A model generated the notes under the pieces. That model ran no database searches, had not been told where the DNA came from, and saw only the letters and a list, made by a program, of their open reading frames with translations. DNA of 64,000 bases from positions 51,747,619 through 51,811,618 of the forward strand of contig OX328102.1 in the NCBI GenBank assembly GCA_946811185.2, written 5' to 3'. The stretch is from Hippopus hippopus. Lineage: Eukaryota; Mollusca; Bivalvia; Cardiida; Cardiidae. The position numbers and the translations under genes are program-made. Positions 10,191-22,333 of this stretch are shown piece after piece; position 1 is the first letter of the stretch; every line of letters begins with the position of its first letter.

Positions 10191-12281
10191 AAATTTCAAA
10201 AAAGTGTGACTAATAATGTGGACTTTGTTTAGTAAACAATACCAAGTCAACAAATGGCTGCTTTTCCTAAACTGATTTCTAGATTTTCTTCACTTTAAAC
10301 AGAGTTAAATCCCTTGATGAACCAAACAATCTGTGCAAGTTTCGGAAGAATTGAATGAAAAAATATGGACTTCATAACCTAAACAAGAAATGAATATTTT
10401 TAAATTTAGATGACTACTTTTCCCATACTTACTGTCAGATTTTTTTTTTTTTTTTTTTTTTTTTGAAATCAGTAGAGTTCAAGCTGTTGATGATACAAAG
10501 CAACTGTAAAATCCGATGCCAAATGCAGACTTTATCGTGTAAACAAGAAAAGGAAATTTTCAATTTCAAATGGCTACTCTGCCTGTACTGTTCTGTTGGA
10601 TTTTTTTGAAAGTCAAGAGAGTTTAAGCTGGTGATAATACAAAGCAACTGTAGAAGTTTCATGAAAATCTGACCACAGATGCAGACTTTATTGCGTAAAC
10701 AAGAAATGGACATTTGCAACTTCAAATGGCTACTTTTCCCGTACTGTTTCTTGGATTTTTCAAAATCAATACAGTTCAACCTGTTGATGATAGAAAGCAA
10801 CTGTGCAAGTTTTATAAAAATCTGACCACAAATGCAGACTTTATTACGGAAACAAGGAATGGAAATTTGCAACTTCAAATGGCTACTTTTTCCCGTACTG
10901 TTTGTTGGATCTTTTTCAAAATCAATAGAATTCAAGCTTTGATGAGATAAACAAACTGCGATTTTCATGCTAATCCGACAACAAATCTAGACGTTATTGC
11001 TTAAAGAAGAAATGGAAATTTGGAAATTGAAATGGCTACTTTTCCCATAAAGGTTGATTGATTTTTTTTAAATCAAGAGCTTTAAAGCCGTTGATGATAC
11101 AAAGCAACTGATCAAGTTTCATAAAAATCGGACCACAAATACAGATTTTATTGCATAAACAAAAATAGAAATTTTCAATTTCAAACGGCTATTTTTCCAA
11201 CACTGCTTGTAGGATTTTTTCAAAATCAATAGGATTCAAGCTGTTGATGATACAAAGCAACTGTACAATGTTTATGAAGGTGTTACCACAAATGCAGACT
11301 TAATGGCGTAAACAAGAAATGGAAATTTTCAACTTAAGATGGCTACTTTTAAATTACTATTTGTAGGATTATTTTCAAAATCAACAGGATTCAACCTGTT
11401 CATGATGCAAAGCATGAAAATCTGACCTCAAATGCACATTTCAATGCATAAGCGAAAAATCGAAATTTGCAACTTCAAATGGCTACTTTTGCCAAACTGT
11501 TTGATTTTTTTCAAAATCAATAGGATTCAAGCTATTGATGATACAATGAAACTTTTACAAGTTCCATGAAAATCTAACCAAAAATGCAGATATCATTGCG
11601 TAAAAAATAATAGGAAATTTTCTACTTGAAATGGCTACTTTTCCCATACTATTTGTTGAATTTTTCAAAATCAATAGGGTTCAAGAAGCAACTGTACAAG
11701 TTTCATGAAAATCTGACCACAAATGCAGACTTTTTCGCCTAAACAAGAAATTGAAATTGTTACTTTTCCCGTACTGTTTGTTGGATGTTTTTCAAAATCA
11801 ATAGGGTTAGAGCTGGGTTTAATACAAAGAAACTACGCAACTTTCATATAAATCTGACCACATATGCAGATTTAAATGTGTAAACAAGAAATGGAAATTT
11901 TCAACAAATTTTCTACAAATGCAGACTTTATGGCGAAAAGAAGAACTGGAAATTTGCAACTTGAAATGCCTACTTTTCCCATACTGTTTGTTGGATTTTT
12001 TCAAAATCAATACGGTTCAAGCTGTTGATATAAAGCTACTGTACAAATTTAATGAAAATCTGAATACAAAATTGCAGACTTTATCGCGAAAAAAAAAAAA
12101 AAAAAAAATGGAAATTTTCAACTTCAAATGGCTACTTTTCAACGTCTGGTTGTTGGATTTTTACAAAACAATAGGGTTTAAGCTGTTGATGATAGAAAGC
12201 AATTGTGCAAGTTTCATGGAAATCTGACCACAAATGCATATTTTATTTCGTAAACAGGAAATGGAAATTTGCAACTTCATA
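10190..12281 (-). repeat. Satellite I array (reverse)
   Basis: About 13 monomers of ~150-156 bp on the minus strand. Recurrent blocks on the minus strand are TTTCCATTTCTTGTTTACGC, AATAAAGTCTGCATTTGT, TCAGATTTTCATGAAACTTG, GTTGCTTTGTATCATCAACA and GGGAAAAGTAGCCATTTGAA. The first two units (10,190-10,440) are much more diverged, as expected at an array edge. A 24-25 T run is at 10,440-10,464. Many monomers are near 156 bp, a multiple of three, so stop-poor frames such as 10,435-10,968 arise by chance. Confidence 0.9.
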
Positions 12282-12373
12282 TTTCAAGTCATTCCTACTT
12301 TAAGATGACAAAGACGGCCGTACCCCATCGGTGATCCCATAATACGTCCCGAATTCGACGGGCATATAAAAAA
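12282..12373 (+). repeat. Satellite II tail with terminal hairpin (1)
   Basis: A short forward piece of satellite II (ATTTCAAGTCATTCCTACTT) jumps to a GC-rich stretch and the tail GATCCCATAATACGTCCCG-AATTCGA-CGGGCATATAAAAAA, after which forward satellite I begins. The CCCG/CGGG stem with flanking ATA/TAT is the degenerate form of the hairpin best seen at 28,584-28,609. It marks the switch of satellite I from reverse to forward orientation. Confidence 0.75.
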
Positions 12374-14365
12374 GTAGCCATTTGAAATTGAAAATTTCCA
12401 TTTCTTGTTTACGCAATAAAGTCTGCATTTGTGGTCAGATTTTCATGAAACTTGTATAGTTGCTTTGTATCATCAACAGCTTGAAACCTATTGATTTTGA
12501 AAATCTCCTACAAACAGTACGGGAAAAGTAGCCATTTGAATTAGTAAATTTCCATTTCTTGTTTACACAATAAAGTCTGCATTTGTGGTCACATTTTCAT
12601 GAAACTTCCACAGTTGCTTTGTATGATCAACAGCTTGAACTTTATTGATTTTGAAAAAGAAATAAAAAAACAGTATTGGAAAAGTAGCCATTTGAAAGTG
12701 AAAATTTCCATTTCTTGTTTAGGCTATAAAGTCTGCATTAGTGGTCAGATTTTCAGGAAACTTGCATAGTTGCTTTGTATAATCAACAGCTTAAACGCTA
12801 TTGATTTTGAAGAACATCCAACGAACAGTACAGGAAAAGAAGCCATTTGATATTGCAAATGTCCATTTCTTGTTTATGCAATAAAGTCTGCATTTGTAGT
12901 CAGATTTTTATGAATCTTGAACGGTTGCTTTGTATCATCAACAGCTTGAATCCTATCGATTTGGAAAAATCCAACAAACAGTACGGAAAAAGTAGCCATT
13001 TGAAGTTGAAAATATAAATTTCTTGTTTACGCAATAAAATCTGCATTTGTAGTCAGATTTTCATGAACCTTGCATAGTTGCTTTGTATCATCAACAGCTT
13101 GAACGCTATTGATTTTGAAATAAATCTGGCAAACAGTACTGGAAAAGTAGCCATTTGAATTTGCAAATGTCCATTTCTTGTTTACGCTATAAAGTCGGCA
13201 CTTGTGGTCTGATTTTCATGAAACTTCTACAGTTGCTTTGTAATAACAATAGACTGAACTCTATTGATTAAAAAAAAAATAATAATAATAGTACTGGAAA
13301 AGTAGGCATTTGACATAGCAAATTTCCATTTCTTGTTTACGCAATAAAATCTGCATTTGCAGTCAGATTTTTATGAAACTAGTACAGTTTCTTTGCATGA
13401 TCACCAGCTTGAACCCTATTGATTTTGAACAAAAATCCAACAAACAGTACGGGATAATTAGCCATTTGAAGTTGCAAAATTCCATTTCGTGTTTACGCAA
13501 TAAAGTCTCCATTTGTCGTCAGATTTTTATGTAACTTCCACAGTTGCTTTGTATCATCAACAGCTTGAACCCTATTGATTTTGAAAAACATCCAACAAAC
13601 CGTATTGGAAAAGTAGACATTTGAAGGATTTCCTTTTCTTGTTTACGCAATTAAGTCTGCACTTGTAGTCAGATTTTCATAAAACTTTTATAGTTCCTTT
13701 GTATCATCACAGCTTGAACGCTAATGATTTAGAAAAAAAATCAAACAAACAGTACAAGGAAAAGTAGCCATTTGAACTTCCAAATTTCCATTTCTTGTTA
13801 ATGCAATAAAGTCTGCATTTGTATTCAGATTTTCATGAATTTTGTATAGTAGATTTGTATCTTCAACGGCTTGAACCCTATTGATTTTGAATTAAATCTA
13901 ACAAAAAATATTGGAAAAGTAGCTATTTAATATTGCAAACTTCCATTTCTTGTTTACGCAATAAAGTCGGCATTTGTGGTCAGATTTTTATGAAAATTCT
14001 ACAGTCCCTTTGTATGATCAACAGCTTGAACACTATTGATTAAAAAAAAAGAAAAAGAAAAAAAAAAAAAAAAAAAAAAACACACATACACACACACACA
14101 CAAATAGTAGAGGAAAAGTACCCGTTTGAAGTTGTAAAGTTCCAATTCTTGTTTACTCAATAAAGTCTGCATTTGTAGTCAGACTGTTGCTTTGTTACAT
14201 CGACAGGTTGAACGCTATCGATTAAGAAAAAAATTGCAACATACAGTATTGGAGAAGTAGCCATTTGAAGGTGAAAATTTCCATTTCTTGTTTACGCAAT
14301 AAAGTTGGCATTTGTGGTCAGATTTTTATGAAACTTTAACAGTTGCTCTGTATGATAAACAGCTG
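12374..14365 (+). repeat. Satellite I block (forward) 1
   Basis: About 13 head-to-tail monomers. GTAGCC starts at 12,374, 12,528, 12,684 and about 12,838, giving periods of 154-156 bp. The series of monomer variants, recognised by small differences such as AATCTCCTACAAACAG and TTGAACGGTTGC, recurs in the same order at about 19,437 and 22,387. It includes an A-rich/CA microsatellite at 14,041-14,104. Confidence 0.92.
14041..14104. repeat. Poly-A and (CA)n microsatellite inside satellite I
   Basis: A long interrupted A run followed by CACACATACACACACACACA. Shorter versions sit at the equivalent monomer position at about 17,527-17,560 and 30,273-30,305, so the microsatellite travels with a particular monomer variant. 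Confidence 0.85.
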
Positions 14366-17045
14366 ATGCAAAGTTATGCTCCGAAGAAGCAAGAAATGCT
14401 ATAAAAAGGAAGATCAAAGAGGGAATAACTCAAAATTCGTGCTAGGAAGAGTTATGGTTATTGTTCACTGCACTCCATAATTTTTCAACAATCATGCATA
14501 CCAAATTTGAAGATGTTCAGACTAGAGATAGCAAAGTTATATTCCGGACAAGCAATAAATTCTGTAAAAATGACGATCAAAGGAAAATAACTCAAAGACA
14601 GCATGAGGTAGAGATATGGTTCTTTTGCACTGCAATCCGAATTATTGCAACAAATACAAATGCAGAGTTTCAAGTTCAATCGGACTGGAGATGACAAAGT
14701 TAAGCTCCGGACAAAGAACTGGACTGTAAAAATGAAGATGGAAGTCGAATTACTCACAATCCGAGCTAGGTAGAGTTATTGTTCTTGCGCACTGTACTGG
14801 GTAACATGGCAACAAACATGCATACCAAGTTTCAAGTCTTTCTGACTTGAGATGACAAAGTTATGTTCCGGACAAGCACTAAATGCTGTAAAAATGTCCA
14901 TCAAAGGGAAATAACTGAAAGACAGCAGGAGGTAGAGTTACATTTCTTGCGTACTGTACTTCCAAATATTGCAACAAATTAGCATTCCATATTTCAAATC
15001 ATTCCTACTTAAGATGACAAAGTTATGCTCGGGACAAGCATGAAATGCTATAAAAATGAAGATCAAAGTGGGAATAACTCATAATTCGTGCTAGGAAGAG
15101 TTATGGTGATTGTGCACTGCGCTCAGTAATTTTTCAACAATCACGCATACCAAATTTGAAGATGTTCAGACTAGAGATGGCAAAGTTATATTCCGGACAA
15201 GCAGAAAATGCTGTAAAAATGACAATCAAAGGGAAATAACTCAAAGACAGCATGAGGTAGAGTTATAGTTCTTTCGCACTGCACTCCGTATTATTGCAAC
15301 AAACATGAATGCCAAGTTTCAAGTCAATCGGACTGTAGATGACAAAGTTTAGCTCCGGACAAAAAACTGGATTGTAAAAATGAAGATGAAAGTGGAATTA
15401 CTCCAAATCTGCGCTAGGTAGAGTTATTGTTCTTGCGCACTGTACTCCGTAATATGGCAACAAATATGCATACCAAGTTTGAAGTCTTTCTGACTTGAGA
15501 TGACAAAGTTATATTCCGGACAAGCACTAAATGCTGTAAAAATGACGATCAAAGGGAAATAACTCAAAGACAGCACGAGGTAGGGTTACAGTTCTTCCAC
15601 ACTGCACTTCCAAATATTGCAACAAGTAAGCATACCATATTTCAGGTCATTCCTACTTAAGATGGCAAAGTTATATTCCGGACAAGCACTAAATGCTGTA
15701 AAAAGATGGATGAAAGGGAAATAACTCAAAGGCAGCAGGAGGTAGAGTTACAATTCTTGCGCACTGTACTTCCAAATATTGCAACAAATAAGCATACCAT
15801 AATTCAAATCATTCCTACTTAAGACGACAAAGTTATGCTCCGGACAAGCACTAAATGCAGTAAAAAGAATGATCAAAGGGAAATGACTCAAAGATAGCAC
15901 GAGGTAGAGTTATAATTCTTGCGCACTGCACTTCCAAATATTGCAACAAATAAGAATTCCATATTTCAAGTCATTCCTACTTAAGATGACAAAGTTATGC
16001 TCCGGACAAGCAAGAAATGCTATAAAAATGAACATCAAAGAGGGAAAAACTCAAAATTCGGGCTAGGAAGAGTTGTGGTTATTGTGCACTCCACTCCGTA
16101 ATTTTTGAACAATTATGCATTCCAAATTTGAAGATGTTCAGACTAGAGATGGCAAAGTTATATTCCGGAGAAGCAGAAAATGCTGTAAAAATGACGATGA
16201 AAGGGAAATAACTCAAGGAATGCACGAGGTGGATTTATAGTTCTTTCGCACTGCACTCCGTATTATTGCAACAAACACAAATGCCAAGTTTCAAGTCAAC
16301 CGGAATGGAGATGACAATGTTAAGCTTTGGTCAAAAAACTGGATTGTAAAAATGAAGACGAAAGTGGAATTACTCACAATCCGAGCTAGGTAGAGTTATT
16401 GTTCTTGCGCACTGTACTCCGTAATATGGCAACAAACATGCATACCAAATTTGAAGTCGTTCTGACTTGAGATGACAAAGTTATATTCCGGACAAGCACT
16501 AAATGCTGTAAAAATGTCCATCAAAGGGAAATAACTCAAAGACAGCACGAGGTAGAGTTACAATTCTTGCGCACTGCACTTCCAAATATTGCAACAAATA
16601 AGCATTCTATATTTCAAGTCATTCCTACTCAAGATGACAAAGTTAATCTTCGGACAAGCAAGAAATGCTATCAAAATGAACATCAAAGAGGGAAAAACTC
16701 AAAATTCGTGACAGAAAGAGTTATATTGGTTGTGCATTACACTCAGTAATTTTTCAACAATCATGCATACCAAATTTGAAGATGTTCAGACTAGAGATGA
16801 CAAAGTTAAATTCCGGACAAGCAGAAAAAGGCTGTAATAATGACGAGCAAAGGGAAATAACTCAAAGACTGCACGAGGTAGAGTTATGGTTCTTTCGCAC
16901 TGTACTCCGTATTATTGCAACAAACACAAATGCCAAGTTTCAAGTCAATCGGACTGGAGATGACAAAGTTATCCTCCGGACAAAGAACTGGACGCCGCCC
17001 GCCTGTCCGCTGGAAGCGCGCCTGGACGTCCGTACGCCATCAGTG
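14366..17045 (+). repeat. Satellite II block (forward) 1, with higher-order repeat
   Basis: About 17 monomers of ~160 bp, each with a CCGGACAA box, AAAGGGAAATAACTCAAAGA, a GCGCACTGCACT-like box and GCAACAAA. Four types alternate: (a) GACAAGCAGAAAATGCTG; (b) GACAAAGAACTGGACTGT; (c) GACAAGCACTAAATGCTG; (d) GACAAGCAAGAAATGCTAT with GCTAGGAAGAGTTATGG. The d marker occurs at 14,442 and 15,089 (647 bp apart) and again at about 16,068 and 16,709 (641 bp), giving a four-monomer higher-order unit. Extra c-type units are inserted at 15,640-15,960. Confidence 0.9.
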
Positions 17046-17085
17046 ATCCCATAATACGTCCCGAATTCGACGTGCATATAAAAAA
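17046..17085 (+). repeat. Satellite II block-end hairpin (2)
   Basis: After a b-type monomer breaks off in GCCGCCCGCCTG comes the tail CCATAATACGTCCCG-AATTCGA-CGTGCATATAAAAAA, and satellite I restarts. One stem base is changed (CGTG instead of CGGG), so the hairpin is weakened in this copy. Confidence 0.7.
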
Positions 17086-17588
17086 GTAGCCATTTGAAGT
17101 TGAAAATTTCCATTTCTTGTTTACGCAATAAAGTCTGCCTTTCTGGTCAGATTTTCATGAAACTTGCACAGTTGCTTTGTATCATCAACAGCTTGAACTC
17201 TATTGATTTGGAATTAAATCTAACAAACAGTATTGAAAAAGTAGCTATTTGATATTGCAAACTTCCATTTCTTGTTTACGCAATCAAGTCTGTACTTGTA
17301 GTCAGATTTCCATGAAAGTTCCACAGTTGCTTTGTATCATCGACAGTTTTAACGGTATCGATTAAGACAAAAAAAATGCAACATACATTATTAGAAAAGT
17401 AGACATATCAAGGTGAAAAATTCCATTTCTTCTCTACGCAATAAAGTCGGCATTTGTGGTCAGATTTTTATGAAACTTCTACAGTTCCTTTGTATGATCA
17501 ACAGCTTGATCACTATTGATTTTAAAACAAAAAAAAAAAACAAAAAACACACACACACAAATAGTACAGGAAAAGTACCCATTTGAAG
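17086..17588 (+). repeat. Satellite I block (forward) 2
   Basis: Three to four monomers including the A-rich/CA-bearing variant. It ends in GTACCCATTTGAAGTTATAT and passes directly into satellite II at about 17,588. The same junction is present at 26,148, so the two blocks share an origin. Confidence 0.9.
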
Positions 17589-19369
17589 TTATATTCCCGA
17601 CAAGCACTAAATGCTGTAAAAATGATGATGGAAGGGAAATAACTCAAAGACAGCACGAGGTTGGGTTACAATTTCACGTCATTTCTACTTAAGATGACAA
17701 AGTTATTCTCCGGACAAGAAAAGAAATGCTATAAAAATGAAGATCTAAGGGGGAATAAGTCAAAATTCGTCCTAGGAAGTGTTATGACTGCACTCCGTAA
17801 TTTTTCAACAATCATGCATACCAAATTTGAAGATGTTTAGACTAGAGATGGCAAAGTTATATTCCGGACAAGCAGAAAATGCTGTAAAAATGACGATCAA
17901 AGGGAAAAAACTCAAAGACAGCATCAGGTAGAGTTATGGTTCTTTCGCACTGCACTCCGTATTATTGCAACAAACACAAATGCAGAGTTTCAAGTTCAAT
18001 CGGACTGCAGATGATAAAGTTAAGGTGAAAGTGAAGATGAAAGTGGAATTATTCACAATCCGAGCTAGGTAGAGTTATTGTTCTTGTGCACTGTACTCCG
18101 TAACACTGCAACAAAAAATGCATACCAAGTTGGAAGTCGTTCTGACTTGAGATTACAAAGTTATATACCGGACAAGCACTAAATGCAGTGAACTGGATGA
18201 TCAAATGGAAATAACTCAAAGACAGCACGAGGTAAAGTTACAATTCTTGCGCACTGCACTTCCAAATATTACAACAAATACACATACCATATTTCACGTC
18301 ATTTCTACTTAAGATGACAAAGTTATGCTCGGAACAAGCAAGAAATGCTATAAAAATTAACATCAAAGAGGGAATAACTCGAAATTCGTGCTAGAAAGAG
18401 TTATGGTTATTGTGCACTGCACTCAGTAATTTTTCAACAATCATGCATACCAACTTTGAAGATGTTCAGACTAGAGATGGCAAAGTTATATTCCGGACAA
18501 GCAGAAAATGCTGTAAAAATGACGATCAAAGGGAAAAAAACTCAAAGACAGCATCAGGTAGAGTTATGGTTCTTTCGCACTGCACTCCGTATTATTGCAA
18601 CAAACACAAATGCAGAGTTTCAAGCTCAATCGGACTGGAGATGACAAAGTCAAGCTCCGGAAAAAAAACTGGACTTTAAAAATGAAGATGAAAGTAGAAT
18701 TACTCAAAATCCACGCTAGATAGAGTTATTGTTCTTGCGCACTGTACTCCGTAATATGGCAACAAACATGCATACCAAGTTTGAAGTCTTTCTGACTTGA
18801 GATGACAAAGTTACATTCCGGACAAGCACTAAATGCAGTAAAAAAGATGATCAAAGGGAAATAACTCAAAGACAGCACGAGGTAGGGTTACAATTCTTGC
18901 GCACTGCACTTCCAAATATTGCAACAAATAAACATTCCATATTGCAAGTCATTCCTACTTAAGATGACAAAGTTATGCTCCGGACAAGCAAGAAATGCTA
19001 TAAAAATGAACATCAAAGAGGGAAAAACTCAAAATTCGTGCTAGGAAGAGTTATGGTTATTGTGCACTCCACTCCGTAATTTTTCAACAATCATGCACAC
19101 CAAATTTGAAGATGTTCAGACTAGAGATGGCAAAGTTATATTCCGGACAAGCAGAAAATGCTGTAAAAATGACGATCAAAGGGAAATAACTCAAAGACAG
19201 CATGAGGCAGATTTATGGTTCTTTCGCACCGTATTATCACAACAAACACAAATGCAGAGTGTCAAGTCAATCGGATTGGAGATGACAAAGCTATGCTCCG
19301 GACAAAGAACTGGACGCCGCCCGCCTGCCCGTCGGAAGCCGCCTGGACCCCCGCACGCCATTGGTGATC
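17589..19369 (+). repeat. Satellite II block (forward) 2
   Basis: About 11 monomers with the same four-type order. The d markers are at about 17,769, 18,388 and 19,038, spaced 619 and 650 bp. It ends in a b-type monomer truncated at GACAAAGAACTGGAC and followed by GCCGCCCGCCTGCCCG. Chance open frames (18,410-18,679 and 19,060-19,410) follow the monomers. Confidence 0.9.
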
Positions 19370-19404
19370 CCATAATACGTCCCGAATTCGACGGGCATAT
19401 AAAA
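19370..19404 (+). repeat. Satellite II block-end hairpin (3)
   Basis: CCATAATACGTCCCG-AATTCGA-CGGGCATATAAAAAA, followed at once by satellite I. The CCCG/CGGG stem is intact with a 7-base loop. Same context as the copies at 12,338 and 28,584. Confidence 0.72.
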
Positions 19405-21963
19405 AAGTAGCAATTTCCAGTTGAAAATTTCCGTTTCTTGTTTACGCAATAAAGTTTGCATTTGTGGTCAGATTTTCATGAAACTTGTATAGTTGCTTTG
19501 TATCATCAACAGCTTGAAACCTATTGATTTTGAAAATCTCCTACAAACAGTACGGGAAAAGTAACCATTTGAATTAGCAAATTTCCATTTCTTGTTTACA
19601 CAATAAAGTCTGCATTTGTGGTCAGATTTTCATGAAACTTCCACAGTTCCTTTGTATGATCAACAGCTTGAACCTGATTGATTTTGAAAAAGAAATAAAA
19701 AACAGTATTGGAAAAGTAGCCATTTAAAGTGAAAATTTCCATTTCATGTTTAGGCTATAATGTCTGCATTAGTGGTCAGATTTTCAGGAAACTTCCATAG
19801 TTGCTTTCTATCATCAACAGCTTAAACGCTATTGATTTTGAAAAACATCCAACGAACAGTAGAGGAAAAGAAGCCATTTGATATTGCAAATATCCATTTC
19901 TTGTTTATGCACTAAAGTCTGCATATGTAGTTAGATTTTTATGAAACTTGAACGGTTGCTTTGTATCATCAACAGCTTGAATCATATTGATTTGGAAAAA
20001 TCCAACAAACAGTACGGAAAAAGTAGCCATTTGAAGATGAAAATATCCATTTCTTGTTTACGCAATAGAGTCTGCATTTGTAGTCAGATTCGCATGAACC
20101 TTACACAGTTGCTTTGTGTCATCAACAGCTTGAACGCTATTAATTTTGAAATTAATCTAAAAGACAGTACTGGAAAAGTAGCCATTTGAAATAGCAAATT
20201 TACATAACTTTTTTACGCAATAAAGTCGGCATTTGTGGTCAGATTTTCATGAAATTTGTACAGTTGCTTTGTATCATAAACAGCTTGAAAGCTATTGATT
20301 TTGAAATAAATCTAACAGATAGTACTTGAGGGCAGCCATTTGAATTTGCAAATTTACATTTTTTCTTTACACAATAAAGTCTGCATTTGTAATCAGATTT
20401 TCATGAAACTTGCACAGTTGCTTTGTATCATCAACAGCTTGAACACTATTGATTTTTAAATAAATCTAACAAACACTACTGGAAAAGTAGTCATTTGAAC
20501 TTGCAAATTTCCAATTCGTATTTACGCAATAAAGTCTCCATTTGTAGTCAGATTTTTATGACACTTGCACAGTTGCTTTGTATCAAACCGTCTTAGAAAA
20601 GTAGCCATTTGAAGGATTTCCTTTTCTTGTTTACGCAATTAAGTCTGCATTTGTAGTCAGATTTTCATAAAACTTGTATAGTTGCTTTGTATCATCACAG
20701 CTTGAACGCTATTGATTAAGAAAAAATATTGCAACATACAGTATTGGAAAAGTAGCCATTTGAAGGTGAAAATTTCCATTTCTTGTTTACGCAATAAAGT
20801 CGGCATTTGTGGTCAGATTTTTATGAAACTTCTATAGTTCCTTTGTATGATCAACAGCTTGAACACTATTGATTTAAAAAAAATAAACAACATACAAATA
20901 GTACAGGAAAAGTACCCATTTGAAGTTCCAAATTTCCACTTTTTGTTTACGCAATAAAGTCTGCATTTGTAGTCAGATTTTCATGAAACTTGCACTGTTG
21001 CTTTGTATCATCGACAGCTTTAAGGCTATCGATTAAGAAAAAAAATGCAACATACAGTATTGGAAAAATAGCCATTTGAAGTTCCAAATTTACATAAATT
21101 CTTTATGCAAGAAAGTCGTCATTTGTGGTTAGATTCTCAGGAAATTTGCACAGTTGCTTTCTATCATCAACAGCTTAAAGCCTATTGATTTCGAAAAAAA
21201 TCCAATAAAGAGTATGGTAAAAGTAGACATTTGAATTTGAAAATATCCATTTCTTGTTTACGCAATAAAGTCTGCATTTGTAGTCAGATTTTCATTAAAC
21301 TTGCACAGTTGCTTTGTATCATCAACAGCTTAAATCCTATTGATTCTGAAAAATATCCAAGAAAGGGTATGTTAAAAGTAGCCATTTGAAGTTGAAAATA
21401 TCCATTTTTTGTTTACGCAATAAAGTTTGCATTTGTAGTCAGATTTTCATGAAACTTGCACAGTTGCTTTCTATCATCAACAACTTAAACGCTATTGATT
21501 TTGAAATAAATCTAACAAACAGTGTTGGAAAAGTAGCCATTTGAATTTGCAAATTTCCATTTCTTGTTTACTCAATAAAGTCTGCATTTGTAGTCAGATT
21601 TTCATGAAACTTGTGTAGGTGCTTTGTATGATCAACAGCTAGAACCCATTGATTTTGAAAAATATCCAACGAAAGTACGGTGAAAAGTAGCCATTTGAAT
21701 TTGAAAATTTCCATTTCTTGTTTACGCAATAAAGTCTGCATTTGTAGTTAGATTTTCATGAAACTTGCACAGTTGCTTTGTATCATGAACAGCTTGAACC
21801 CTATTCATTTTGAAAAAAAATCCAACAAACAGTTCGGGAAAACTAGCCATTTGAAGTTGAAAATTTCCTTTTCTTGTTTATGCAATTTATTCTGCATTTG
21901 TGGTCAGATTTTTATGAAACTTGCACAGCTGCTTTGTATTATCAACAGCTTGAATCCTATTGA
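19405..21963 (+). repeat. Satellite I block (forward) 3
   Basis: About 16 monomers. From 19,437 to the MITE at 21,968 this block matches 22,387-25,265 monomer for monomer, with an offset of 2,950 near the start rising to 3,304 near the end as indels and the MITE accumulate. So it is the first copy of a ~3-kb multi-monomer duplication. Confidence 0.92.
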
Positions 21964-22333
21964 TTAAGGTAGTTGACCCCTAACGCTTTTAGTGCAAAAT
22001 GGAATAAAATTTCTTTATAGTTGATAAATCAGGATTTATACTGATATAATAAATTTGCAGATTTTCAACCGACCAGAAATTCCTTTGATGTCTATCTTGA
22101 AATTATTTGTTGATACTTTTGTTAGTCTCTAGAGAAGGGAGGTAATTATTATCTCCCTTTGTTATGAGAATATAGTGGTTTTAGATTTATAATTGATAAG
22201 TCTTAATAGGAAGAAAAGAAAAAAGTGGCTCGGTTAAAGTTGTACAATAATACGCATTTTTAATCATAGCAAATTTTGTAGGATAATATTATAGTGGAAA
22301 TAGCTGTTTTCTATTACGGGTCCGCTACCTTAA
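21964..22333. mobile_element. TTAA-flanked MITE, 362 bp
   Basis: The insert interrupts satellite I between TTAA at 21,964-21,967 and TTAA at 22,330-22,333. Its ends are imperfect inverted repeats: GGTAGTTGACCCCTAA and, read inward from the right, GGTAGCGGACCCGTAA. TTAA target duplication is typical of piggyBac-type elements. No coding frame is present. A truncated relative at 25,270-25,465 sits at the matching place in the next ~3-kb unit. Confidence 0.7.

Larger units (their letters stand above)
1..10757. repeat. Large direct duplication, copy 1
   Basis: This whole stretch recurs at 53,234-64,000 in the same orientation. The offset is 53,233 at the start, 53,236 after a poly-T run near 200 (16 versus 19 T), 53,237 after a poly-A run near 9,950, and 53,243 after the poly-T run near 10,440 (25 versus 31 T). 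Elsewhere I noticed only about nine single-base differences (for example near 1,381, 2,516, 2,547, 6,260, 6,679, 6,753 and 8,739). The match begins at the first base and ends at the last base of the window, so its true limits lie outside. It could be a tandem duplication with a ~53.2-kb unit, a dispersed recent segmental duplication, or an assembly duplicate. Confidence 0.97.

Noticed and set aside
10435..10968. 177-codon frame with repeating NKVCICGQIFMKL / LLCIINSLN units, and similar frames through 19.9-31 kb
   Set aside because: It follows satellite I monomers whose length (~156 bp) is a multiple of three. Frames appear on both strands in different monomers and are broken at random, so this is a satellite artefact and not a repeat protein.
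14461..19410. Short frames with FSTIMHTKFEDVQTRDGKVIF-like text
   Set aside because: They are translations of satellite II monomers, without start context or conservation as protein.
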